Shown piece after piece: positions 1-5,500 of a stretch of DNA of 6,736 nucleotides. The first letter of the stretch is position 1. Each line of letters begins with the position of its first letter. The notes beneath the pieces were generated by a model, which was given only the letters and a program-made list of their open reading frames with translations, was not told where the DNA came from and made no database searches. This stretch comes from JBBDUG01 sp040904025 (GTDB lineage Bacteria > Patescibacteriota > Minisyncoccia > Phycocordibacterales > SW-6-46-9): contig JBBDUG010000022.1 in the NCBI GenBank assembly GCA_040904025.1, forward strand, positions 1-6,736, given 5' to 3'. A program made the position numbers and the translations under genes.

Positions 1-913
1 GAGCTTTCTTTCCACCCTCCTCCAGTACGCCGAGAACATAATCACGATCAGAAATAATCTCTTCCCGCCTCGCGCGCAGAGGTGTGATGAACTCCTTCAT
101 ATTTCCAAGAAGGATCTTTTTAGACTCTCCATAGCTGAGTCCCCCCTTTTCATATCCTTCTCGCACTTTCTCTAACTCTCCTTCGGAGGTAAAGAGCTTG
201 TGAAGTGCAAACACATTATCCTTCTCAGGATCTTTCTCTTCCTCAACAGCAGCTGAGTCTGTCACAATAGACATAACCGCTTTTTCAAGCTCTTCATCGG
301 AGGCAAAAAGAGGAATATCATTGTTGTAGCTTTTAGACATCTTTTGTCCATCGATGCCGGGAACAACTGCAACAGTATCCTGTATAAGTTCCTGAGGCTC
401 TTTGAATGTTTCTCCAAATTGGTGATTAAACTTCCGCGCAATTTCACGCGCAATTTCAACATGTTGTCGTTGGTCCTCACCTACCGGAACTACATCAGCA
501 TCAACAAGCAGTATGTCGGCTGCCATGAGTACAGGGTAATTAAAGAGTCCCATTGTCGGCTCTATCCCCTTCGCCACCTTATCCTTATACGCATGCGCTC
601 GTTCTAAGAACGGGACAGTGATGAGAGTATTAAATATCCACGTCAGCTCTGTCACCTCAGGTACAGCTGATTGTCGATAGAGTGTTATCTCCTCGGGATC
701 GAGTCCAATTGCTAAATAGTCTGCGATAAGGTCAAAAATGTTTGTTCGGAGCTGCTCCCTATCATGAATAGTAGTGAGAGCATGATACTCGGCGATAAAG
801 ATGTACGAGTCATATTTCTCCGCAAGATCCACGAATTGCTTCATTGCTCCGAAGTAGTTTCCAATATGCGGACGTCCAGTCGGTTGTATTCCTGAAAGCA
901 GTGTTTTACTCAT
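1..913 (-). CDS. trpS: Tryptophanyl-tRNA synthetase (3' end off the window)
   Basis: Cytoplasmic class I aminoacyl-tRNA synthetase that charges tRNA-Trp with tryptophan using ATP. I translated the minus strand from the ATG at 913: 304 codons are present and the frame is open to the left edge. The class I signatures are clear: SGIQPTG at residues 7-13 followed by HIGN (16-19), and KMSKS at 191-195. The family motifs YPVLMAADIL (126-135) and VPVGEDQRQH (142-151) identify TrpRS rather than TyrRS. Family members are about 330 residues, so roughly 25-30 C-terminal codons are missing; the visible end, VLEEGGKKA, matches the usual C-terminal helix. The start is fixed by the usual distance to SGIQPTG. 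No Shine-Dalgarno sequence lies at normal distance from this ATG; the nearest, AAGGAG, is 23 bases upstream and fits a mini-ORF whose TGA overlaps the trpS ATG. The gene is divergent from the M16 peptidase gene. Confidence 0.97.
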   Translation of the reverse strand, partial: MSKTLLSGIQPTGRPHIGNYFGAMKQFVDLAEKYDSYIFIAEYHALTTIHDREQLRTNIFDLIADYLAIGLDPEEITLYRQSAVPEVTELTWIFNTLITVPFLERAHAYKDKVAKGIEPTMGLFNYPVLMAADILLVDADVVPVGEDQRQHVEIAREIARKFNHQFGETFKEPQELIQDTVAVVPGIDGQKMSKSYNNDIPLFASDEELEKAVMSIVTDSAAVEEEKDPEKDNVFALHKLFTSEGELEKVREGYEKGGLSYGESKKILLGNMKEFITPLRARREEIISDRDYVLGVLEEGGKKA

Positions 914-930
914 GCTTTGAATAATATCAT
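910..930 (-). CDS. Possible six-codon leader ORF coupled to trpS
   Basis: The minus strand reads ATG ATA TTA TTC AAA GCA TGA, encoding MILFKA. Its ATG sits 6 bases after a strong AAGGAG. Its TGA stop overlaps the trpS ATG as ATGA (910-913), the classic arrangement for translational coupling by ribosome re-initiation. It contains no Trp codon, so it is not a Trp-sensing attenuator leader. The alternative is that the AAGGAG merely loads ribosomes that find the trpS ATG 23 bases downstream, or that the mini-ORF is chance. No function is claimed for the peptide. Confidence 0.4.
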   Translation of the reverse strand: MILFKA

Positions 931-936
931 ACAGAA

Positions 937-942
937 CTCCTT
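937..942 (-). promoter_or_regulatory. Shine-Dalgarno site upstream of the trpS mini-ORF
   Basis: AAGGAG on the minus strand, preceded by an A-run. It is 6 bases before the mini-ORF ATG at 930 and 23 bases before the trpS ATG at 913. It is the strongest Shine-Dalgarno match at any start in this window, which is why its offset from trpS is notable. Confidence 0.6.
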
Positions 943-958
943 TTTGTGTATGGTCTTT

Positions 959-977
959 GTGGACAGATTCTGTACAC
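959..977. promoter_or_regulatory. Imperfect 19-bp dyad in the trpS/M16 divergent gap
   Basis: GTGGACAGATTCTGTACAC pairs at 8 of 9 positions around a central T: arms GTG-N-ACAGA and TCTGT-N-CAC. It lies in the 71-base gap between the divergent trpS and M16 peptidase starts, ending 7 bases before the M16 ATG. A weak -10-like TACACT (973-978) overlaps its right end. This could be an operator for one or both genes, or a chance palindrome; no regulator is identified. Confidence 0.3.
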
Positions 978-984
978 TGTGTGT

Positions 985-2250
985 ATGCAACAACGATATG
1001 AATGGAAACTAAAAAACGGACTAGAAGTTATATACAATCACTACCCCCAGGCAGCATCCTTTGCTGTTAATGCGATCGGCAAAGCCGGAAGTATGTATGA
1101 ACAAAAGCATCCTGGTATTGCACATTTTTTAGAGCATGTAGTACTTGATGCGACTAAGAAGTATCCAGATGAAGAATCACTTTCTCGTGTCATTACCGAC
1201 GTCGGCGGAGCATCGAATGGTGGAACGAACCGCGACTACGTTACATTCTACGCTGTAACGCTCGCAAAGGACGCTGAGAGAGCATTTGACCATGTATCTG
1301 AGGTAACCATCCACCCACTTATACACAACAAGAGTGTGGGCAAACAGAAGAAGATCATTAGTGAGGAGATAAAGATGTATGCAACAGATCCTTCATCGTT
1401 TGCATATGATAGATCAGTTGAGCTTCTCTATCCCGATTCTCGGGTAGGCGGACTCATAACAGGAGCACTTGAAGACATCTCAATCCTCAAGCAAGAGGAT
1501 CTACGAGATTTTCATTCTCAGTTGTATACCTCTTCCCGCTTCATCCTCTCACTCTGTGGCCCACTTCCACCAGAGGAGGTGAAGAAACTTGCGGAAGAAT
1601 ACTTCTCTGCAATGCCTTCAGGAAACGAGGAGAAGGATACAGAGGCTGTGCCACATGACGCGGAATTTAATATAGAGGTCGCTAATTGGCAGGATGTCTC
1701 ACATGCTCATATATATTTCCAATACCACGCACCTGAGATTGAGGATGATCGTATGTATGCAACAAAGATGATGGGAGATATTCTCGGAGGTCATGAACTC
1801 TCTCGCCTCTTTGTGAGTATCCGTGAGAAGCATGGACTCTCATATCATATTTCCTCTCATCATAATCCATCTCATCGATATGGATACATCACTGTATACG
1901 CAGGAATTAGTGACGAGAACATAGAAAAATTCCTAAAACTCTATACTCAAGAGACTCAGAGAATAGTTGAAGGGGGTGTAAGTGAAGAGGAATTTAAAAG
2001 AACACGTAATCGTGTATTGGCTTCGTTCCTCTTCAAGAGCGATTCTCCAAAATCAACCGCTGCTCAGTATGGATACAACAGACTCTTTGCTCCGGAGGTA
2101 TATACCTTTGAGGATATAGCAGAGCGATATAGGCAGGTAACTCGAGAAGATATACAAAAAGCGGCCCAAGATATACTTACACAGCCGCCTAAAATATCAG
2201 TGGTATCAAAAGGGCTCTCAGAGGAGTCATTTCGATCAGTATTTAACTAA
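985..2250 (+). CDS. M16-family zinc metallopeptidase (insulinase/processing-peptidase type)
   Basis: Predicted zinc-dependent endopeptidase of the M16B type, the family of the mitochondrial processing peptidase and bacterial YmxG-like proteins. From Met 985 the product is 421 residues, usual for a single-chain M16B protein. The inverted zinc motif HxxEH is HFLEH at residues 47-51, with the third ligand in the IISEEIKMY segment near residue 127, matching HxxEH-x(74-76)-E. The C-terminal half carries LSRLFVSIREKHGLSYHIS, the typical M16 second-domain segment. No signal peptide or membrane helix is visible, so a cytoplasmic location is inferred. An in-frame ATG at 946 would add 13 residues with no family likeness and would run through the dyad at 959-977; the 985 start places KLKNGLEVIY at the normal N-terminal position. 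Neither start has a Shine-Dalgarno site. The substrate is unknown. The 3' end overlaps the convergent GlyRS gene by 8 bases. Confidence 0.93.
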   Translation: MQQRYEWKLKNGLEVIYNHYPQAASFAVNAIGKAGSMYEQKHPGIAHFLEHVVLDATKKYPDEESLSRVITDVGGASNGGTNRDYVTFYAVTLAKDAERAFDHVSEVTIHPLIHNKSVGKQKKIISEEIKMYATDPSSFAYDRSVELLYPDSRVGGLITGALEDISILKQEDLRDFHSQLYTSSRFILSLCGPLPPEEVKKLAEEYFSAMPSGNEEKDTEAVPHDAEFNIEVANWQDVSHAHIYFQYHAPEIEDDRMYATKMMGDILGGHELSRLFVSIREKHGLSYHISSHHNPSHRYGYITVYAGISDENIEKFLKLYTQETQRIVEGGVSEEEFKRTRNRVLASFLFKSDSPKSTAAQYGYNRLFAPEVYTFEDIAERYRQVTREDIQKAAQDILTQPPKISVVSKGLSEESFRSVFN

Positions 2251-3607
2251 TTCGCTCCTGTATATATGATTCCAGTTCTTTAACTGGAACACGATCCTGC
2301 TCCATAGAGTCACGGTCACGAATAGTGACAGTGTCATCTTCAAGGGTGTCGTGGTCAATTGTGATGCAGAATGGAGTTCCGATCTCATCCTGGCGGCGAT
2401 AGCGTTTTCCAATGGATGCTGTCTCATCATACTGACAGACAAATACATCTCTGAGTCCTTCAAAGACCTCTTGTGCCTTTTCAGGGAGTCCGTCTTTCCG
2501 CAGGAGCGGAAGAACTGCTACCATCACGGGTGCAACATGCGGTTTAAATTTGAGAACGGTTCGTGTATCTCCATCCACCTCTTCTTCGCTGTATACACTC
2601 TCTAAGAGTGCAAGAATAGTACGATCCACTCCCAGAGATGGTTCAATGACATGCGGGATGAATCGATCTCCCGATTGTTGATCGAAATACTCGAGTGATT
2701 CCCCACTGCCATCATGGTGCTTCTTGAGGTCATAGTCGGTGCGGTATGCGAGTCCAAAGAGTTCCTTTTGTCCAAAGGAGTATTTAAATTCGAAGTCAAT
2801 GGTCTTTAGGGCATAGTGTGCTCCCTCCCCTTCAGGTATGACGCGTTCTATAATACGCTCTTCATCGAGTCCGATGAATGCGTTCCATTCGCGCAGTTCT
2901 CTCTGCCACTCGTCAAAATGTTTCTCCCATTCGTCAGGATGGATGAAATACTCTATTTCCATTTGTTCAAATTCACGTGTACGGAAGAGAAAATCACGTG
3001 GTGTTATCTCATTACGAAATGCCTTTCCGATCTGTGCTATTCCGAACGGAAGCTTCGGATGAAATGAATCAATTATATTCTTGAAGTTTACAAACATTCC
3101 CTGGGCAGTCTCTGGACGAAGGTATGATACAGATGAAGAGTCCTCTACTGCTCCGATGTTGGTTTTAAACATCATGTTGAACTGCTGTACCTCTCCGAGC
3201 GGGTTTCCATCTGGGCTCTGTATATCATTCTCCGCGATTGCCGCATTCATCTCCTCAGGGGTCATTCCTGCTGCATCAATCCCCTCATCTTCCAAAAGAT
3301 GGTCAGCACGGTACCTCTTTTTTGTTTTTGTATCCTCTACAAGTGGATCAGCAAATCCATCTACATGACCACTCGCCTCCCATACTTTGGAGTTCATGAG
3401 GATTGCAGCATCGACACCATACATATCTGATCGATCATCAACAAAACGCTTCCACCAGAGGTTGGTGATATTGCGTTTAAGTGCTATTCCGAGCGGACCG
3501 TAGTCCCATGTTCCAGCGAGACCACCGTATATTTCTGAACCTTGGTATATAAATCCACGTCGTTTTGCAAGAGAGATTATTTTTTGCATTCTGTTTTCCT
3601 CTGACAT
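2243..3607 (-). CDS. glyQS: Glycyl-tRNA synthetase, single-chain dimeric type
   Basis: Class II aminoacyl-tRNA synthetase that charges tRNA-Gly; cytoplasmic, normally a homodimer. The ATG at 3607 gives 454 residues, typical for the eukaryote/archaeal-like bacterial form rather than the alpha2beta2 glyQ/glyS form. Visible features: N-terminal LAKRRGFIYQGSEIYGG (about 14-30), SYLRPETAQG (161-170), motif 2 with FRNE (197-200) and the downstream FRTREFEQMEIEYF, motif 3 EPSLGVDR (322-329), and an anticodon-binding domain from about residue 357 to the end. The insertion between GFADPLVED and FNMMFKT has no cysteines, whereas many relatives carry a zinc-binding CxxC pair on each side. The frame stays open upstream to a GTG at 3700, but that extension translates straight through a 14-bp hairpin and looks spurious. 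The chosen start has no Shine-Dalgarno site and sits about 2 bases after a predicted transcription start. The last 8 bases overlap the convergent M16 gene. Confidence 0.96.
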   Translation of the reverse strand: MSEENRMQKIISLAKRRGFIYQGSEIYGGLAGTWDYGPLGIALKRNITNLWWKRFVDDRSDMYGVDAAILMNSKVWEASGHVDGFADPLVEDTKTKKRYRADHLLEDEGIDAAGMTPEEMNAAIAENDIQSPDGNPLGEVQQFNMMFKTNIGAVEDSSSVSYLRPETAQGMFVNFKNIIDSFHPKLPFGIAQIGKAFRNEITPRDFLFRTREFEQMEIEYFIHPDEWEKHFDEWQRELREWNAFIGLDEERIIERVIPEGEGAHYALKTIDFEFKYSFGQKELFGLAYRTDYDLKKHHDGSGESLEYFDQQSGDRFIPHVIEPSLGVDRTILALLESVYSEEEVDGDTRTVLKFKPHVAPVMVAVLPLLRKDGLPEKAQEVFEGLRDVFVCQYDETASIGKRYRRQDEIGTPFCITIDHDTLEDDTVTIRDRDSMEQDRVPVKELESYIQERIS

Positions 3608-3615
3608 TGTTTTCA

Positions 3616-3643
3616 ATAGTACCGTATTAGGTGAATATATAAA
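3616..3643 (-). promoter_or_regulatory. Candidate promoter of the GlyRS gene
   Basis: On the minus strand TTTATA (3638-3643) and TACTAT (3616-3621) are separated by 16 bases. Transcription would begin near 3609, about 2 bases before the GlyRS ATG, giving an essentially leaderless mRNA. The -35 match is weak and overlaps the T-rich tail of the upstream hairpin. A promoter must lie near here if that hairpin terminates the upstream transcript. Confidence 0.4.
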
Positions 3644-3677
3644 AGGGAGACCTCGTCGACGGTGTCGACGAGGTCTC
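3640..3677 (-). terminator. Intrinsic terminator-like hairpin ending the dnaJ-side transcript
   Basis: Perfect 14-bp inverted repeat with arms GAGACCTCGTCGAC (3647-3660) and GTCGACGAGGTCTC (3664-3677) around a 3-base loop. Read on the minus strand the stem is followed by CCC then TTTTATATATT, a short T-rich tract; read on the plus strand it is followed by AAAGGG, so only the minus strand looks like a terminator. It lies 24 bases after the stop of the small minus-strand ORF and 260 bases or more after dnaJ, immediately before the GlyRS promoter region. The tail is not a pure U-run, so efficiency is uncertain. Confidence 0.7.
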
Positions 3678-3700
3678 AAAGGGCGATCTATCTCACTCAC

Positions 3701-3844
3701 CTACTTGCGCCGTTGAGAGGGGTATCGATGATTTGGCGGCCTTCGCTTTGGCCTCGTGGAAGAGTCAGCCCCCTTCCCCGATACATTGGTGACCGCGATT
3801 TCTTTAATCTTAGTACTCGTCGGCGCTTGCTTGATGGTTCGCAT
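3701..3844 (-). CDS. Possible small basic protein of unknown function, 47 codons
   Basis: Unrecognised. The minus-strand ATG at 3844 is preceded at 5 bases by GAGG, and the reading ends at TAG (3701-3703), 24 bases before the terminator hairpin. The product starts MRTIKQAPTSTKIKEIAV and ends in the basic, proline-containing tail RPKRRPPNHRYPSQRRK, which would suit nucleic-acid or ribosome binding; that is inference only. An in-frame GTG at 3898 would extend it to 65 residues, but its GGAGG is only 1 base away. It lies downstream of dnaJ on the same strand, before the terminator, so it may share the dnaJ transcript. Against it: small size, no family match, and a base composition somewhat richer in GC than its neighbours. 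An untranslated 3' region or a small RNA is an alternative. Confidence 0.4.
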   Translation of the reverse strand: MRTIKQAPTSTKIKEIAVTNVSGKGADSSTRPKRRPPNHRYPSQRRK

Positions 3845-3887
3845 AGATACCTCATGTACCTGTGGTGAGTAGATGATTTTGATTAGG

Positions 3888-3956
3888 AACTGCAACACGC
3901 CTCCGTGTTTCCTATTATTAAGACTACCCCATCTTATTTAATGGCGCAACTGCAAC
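3888..3956. repeat. Pair of 9-bp direct repeats flanking a short hairpin downstream of dnaJ
   Basis: AACTGCAAC occurs at 3888-3896 and again at 3948-3956, just after the dnaJ stop codon. Between them, overlapping the first copy, is a 6-bp perfect hairpin with arms AACACG (3894-3899) and CGTGTT (3904-3909); its 4-base loop reads GAGG on the minus strand, and with the preceding G forms GGAGG. The repeats may be chance at this length. No strong dnaJ terminator is seen in this gap. Confidence 0.3.
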
Positions 3957-3957
3957 T

Positions 3958-5028
3958 TTAAATTCCTTCCTCTCGGAGCTCCCCAAGAAGCTTCTTCGCT
4001 TTGCGAGAAAGTTTCTTTGGAATTGTTATCTTTACCGTCACTAAAATGTCACCGCGCCCCCCTCTTCGAGTTGGAACTCCTTTGTTTGGTATTCGTATAA
4101 TATCCCCATCTTCGGTTCCGGCAGGCACTTCAATTTCTTCATTACCCTCAAGTGTCTTGAGGGTATATGTGCTTCCAAGTATTGCGTCAGATACCTTTAC
4201 CGAAAGATCAGTCACTAAATCAGCTCCTTCTTTTTGAAACTCAGTATTGTTCTTCACATGAATGCGTACATAGAGATCTCCAGCTGCACCATTTGGTATT
4301 GCTTCTCCGGCACCGGAAAGGCGTATCATTTCTCCGTTTTCAATTCCTGCAGGAATTTCAACATGAATCTCTTCTTGTTTGCGCACAACCCCCGTTCCAT
4401 CACAGGTATCACAGGGCTTTTCTGGAATCTCTCCACGTCCCTGACATTTATCACAACTATGTGTCTGTACAAATGTTCCAAAGAACGTCTGTTTTGTATC
4501 ACGAATCTTCCCTTTTCCGTCACATTTCGAACACGTCTTCATTGACTGAGGGTCTTCTGTTCCCTTACCACCGCATGTATCACATACCCCATTTTTTGTC
4601 ACCAATACATCACGGTCAGTTCCGAACACTGATTCTTCAAATGAGACTTCAAGATCAATTGAGATATCACGTCCGCGACGTGCCTTACCACGTCGTCCTC
4701 CGAACATATCACCAAAGCCCTCAAAGAGATCTCCGAGATCAAATTCAACTCCTCCACCGAATCCACCTCCACCGAAGTCAAAACCTCCAGCTTGTCTTCC
4801 ACCACCTCCGGCACCCGAAAAGACACGTCCATATGCATCATATTCTGCACGCTTTTTTTCATTCGAAAGCACACTGTATGCCTCACTCACTTCTTTAAAC
4901 TTCTCTTCATCCCCACCCTTTTTATCAGGATGGTATTTGTGAGCAAGCTTGCGATATGCTTTCTTTATCTCCTCTTTTGAGGCCTTGGGTTCAACGCCGA
5001 GGATTTGGTAGTAGTTTTTATTATCCAT
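3958..5028 (-). CDS. dnaJ: Chaperone protein DnaJ (Hsp40)
   Basis: Co-chaperone that delivers unfolded clients to DnaK and stimulates its ATPase; cytoplasmic. The 356-residue product is a complete type I Hsp40. The J domain spans about residues 4-67 with HPD at 33-35. It is followed by a Gly/Phe-rich linker (about 71-112) and a zinc domain with all four repeats: CDTCGGKG (149-156), CSKCDGKG (166-173), CDKCQGRG (192-199), CDTCDGTG (206-213). Two C-terminal beta domains follow to the end. The ATG at 5028 gives the standard MDNKNYYQILGV N-terminus. There is no Shine-Dalgarno site; the predicted leader is only about 12 bases. dnaJ follows dnaK in the same direction but is separated from it by an opposite-strand gene, and it has its own promoter. 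No CIRCE element (HrcA operator) was seen upstream. The gene appears intact. Confidence 0.98.
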   Translation of the reverse strand: MDNKNYYQILGVEPKASKEEIKKAYRKLAHKYHPDKKGGDEEKFKEVSEAYSVLSNEKKRAEYDAYGRVFSGAGGGGRQAGGFDFGGGGFGGGVEFDLGDLFEGFGDMFGGRRGKARRGRDISIDLEVSFEESVFGTDRDVLVTKNGVCDTCGGKGTEDPQSMKTCSKCDGKGKIRDTKQTFFGTFVQTHSCDKCQGRGEIPEKPCDTCDGTGVVRKQEEIHVEIPAGIENGEMIRLSGAGEAIPNGAAGDLYVRIHVKNNTEFQKEGADLVTDLSVKVSDAILGSTYTLKTLEGNEEIEVPAGTEDGDIIRIPNKGVPTRRGGRGDILVTVKITIPKKLSRKAKKLLGELREEGI

Positions 5029-5046
5029 GTGTGTAGTGCGAAAATT

Positions 5047-5075
5047 AGTATACGCCCATCATTATCCACTTTCAA
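5047..5075 (-). promoter_or_regulatory. Sigma70-type promoter of dnaJ
   Basis: On the minus strand TTGAAA (5070-5075), a 17-base spacer, and TATACT (5047-5052). Both boxes match 5 of 6 consensus bases at the optimal spacing. Transcription would start near 5040, leaving a leader of about 12 bases without a Shine-Dalgarno site. It is back to back with the promoter of the 109-residue gene, the two -35 boxes being 3 bases apart. A sigma32-type heat-shock promoter was not evident. Confidence 0.75.
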
Positions 5076-5078
5076 TAT

Positions 5079-5107
5079 TTGACCGAGATGAAGAGGAGCG
5101 ATAGGCT
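5079..5107 (+). promoter_or_regulatory. Candidate promoter of the 109-residue gene
   Basis: TTGACC (5079-5084), a 17-base spacer, and TAGGCT (5102-5107). The -35 box is good (5 of 6); the -10 keeps the key T, A and final T. Predicted start near 5114 gives a leader of about 42 bases before the ATG at 5156. Confidence 0.55.
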
Positions 5108-5155
5108 AGAAGTGGAAAGGCACTCTGCTCTCTTAATTTCACCTGACGATTAGCT

Positions 5156-5485
5156 ATGGGTACACGCTCTCACCTGTATATAGGCTCTTATCGAGGTACG
5201 TGGACAATTGAGTGTAAGGGGGTTAAGAAACAGAAACCGCCTATTCTCAAAGCACTCTTTGAAATTTTCAAACACCCTCGAAAAATCACAAACGGTGAAT
5301 TGGTCGATCTCCTAGAAGAAAATTTTGATATTCAGGACGGACCACGCCGAAGGGTGAAGAATCTCTTCAGACATTTCCACTTCCAGTGTCCAAAGGAACC
5401 GTATTTTGATTTAATGAGCGGGAAATGGAAATTGGAAATTAAGAAGATCCGAAAGGAACAAGTCAGTGAGCCCCTCCCTAACTAA
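5156..5485 (+). CDS. Unrecognised 109-residue basic protein, winged-helix-like pattern
   Basis: I do not recognise the family. The product is strongly basic and soluble, with no signal peptide or membrane segment. Its pattern suggests a winged helix-turn-helix: a helix at about 29-39 (ILKALFEIFKH), a second at about 45-55 (TNGELVDLLEE), a basic putative recognition helix at about 61-73 (DGPRRRVKNLFRHF), then a turn and beta-like wing with PYFDLMSGKWKLEI (82-95). That would make it a DNA-binding regulator, but this rests on pattern alone. Support for a real gene: a plausible promoter at the right distance, an intrinsic terminator overlapping the stop codon, and a continuous protein-like composition. 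No Shine-Dalgarno site precedes the ATG. It sits on the opposite strand between dnaK and dnaJ, so it could regulate them, or be an unrelated insertion. Confidence 0.75.
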   Translation: MGTRSHLYIGSYRGTWTIECKGVKKQKPPILKALFEIFKHPRKITNGELVDLLEENFDIQDGPRRRVKNLFRHFHFQCPKEPYFDLMSGKWKLEIKKIRKEQVSEPLPN

Positions 5486-5500
5486 AGGGGGGCTTTTTTT
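5469..5500 (+). terminator. Intrinsic terminator of the 109-residue gene
   Basis: Stem arms AGCCCCTC (5469-5476) and GGGGGGCT (5487-5494), 8 pairs including one G-U, around a 10-base loop, followed by an uninterrupted T-run to 5500. The TAA stop of the 109-residue gene (5483-5485) lies in the loop. On the minus strand the same hairpin is not followed by T's, so it should not terminate dnaK transcription. The T-run reaches into the dnaK stop codon (5499-5501). Confidence 0.85.

Noticed and set aside
946..984. Earlier ATG for the M16 peptidase at 946
   Set aside because: The added 13 residues have no family likeness and cover the divergent promoter gap and dyad; no Shine-Dalgarno site favours it.
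3608..3700. N-terminal extension of GlyRS from a GTG at 3700
   Set aside because: The extension is the translation of a perfect hairpin and has no family likeness; the ATG at 3607 aligns with normal GlyRS N-termini.
3662..3868. Plus-strand frame of 68 codons in the dnaJ-GlyRS gap
   Set aside because: It would start inside the terminator hairpin, has no ribosome site, and no recognisable protein features.
3915..3940. Weak TAAGA/TCTTA hairpin as a dnaJ terminator
   Set aside because: Only 5 mostly A-T pairs with an 8-base loop and no clear U-run on the minus strand; the 3647-3677 hairpin is a far better candidate.
4167..4898. A 243-codon His/Leu-rich plus-strand frame opposite dnaJ
   Set aside because: It lies wholly antisense to the intact, highly conserved dnaJ gene; its skewed composition is what the reverse complement of dnaJ codons gives, and no promoter or ribosome site supports it.
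5029..5155. Possible CIRCE (HrcA operator) near dnaJ, prompted by GGCACTC at about 5119
   Set aside because: Only a partial half-site is present and there is no matching GAGTGCTAA arm at the required spacing.
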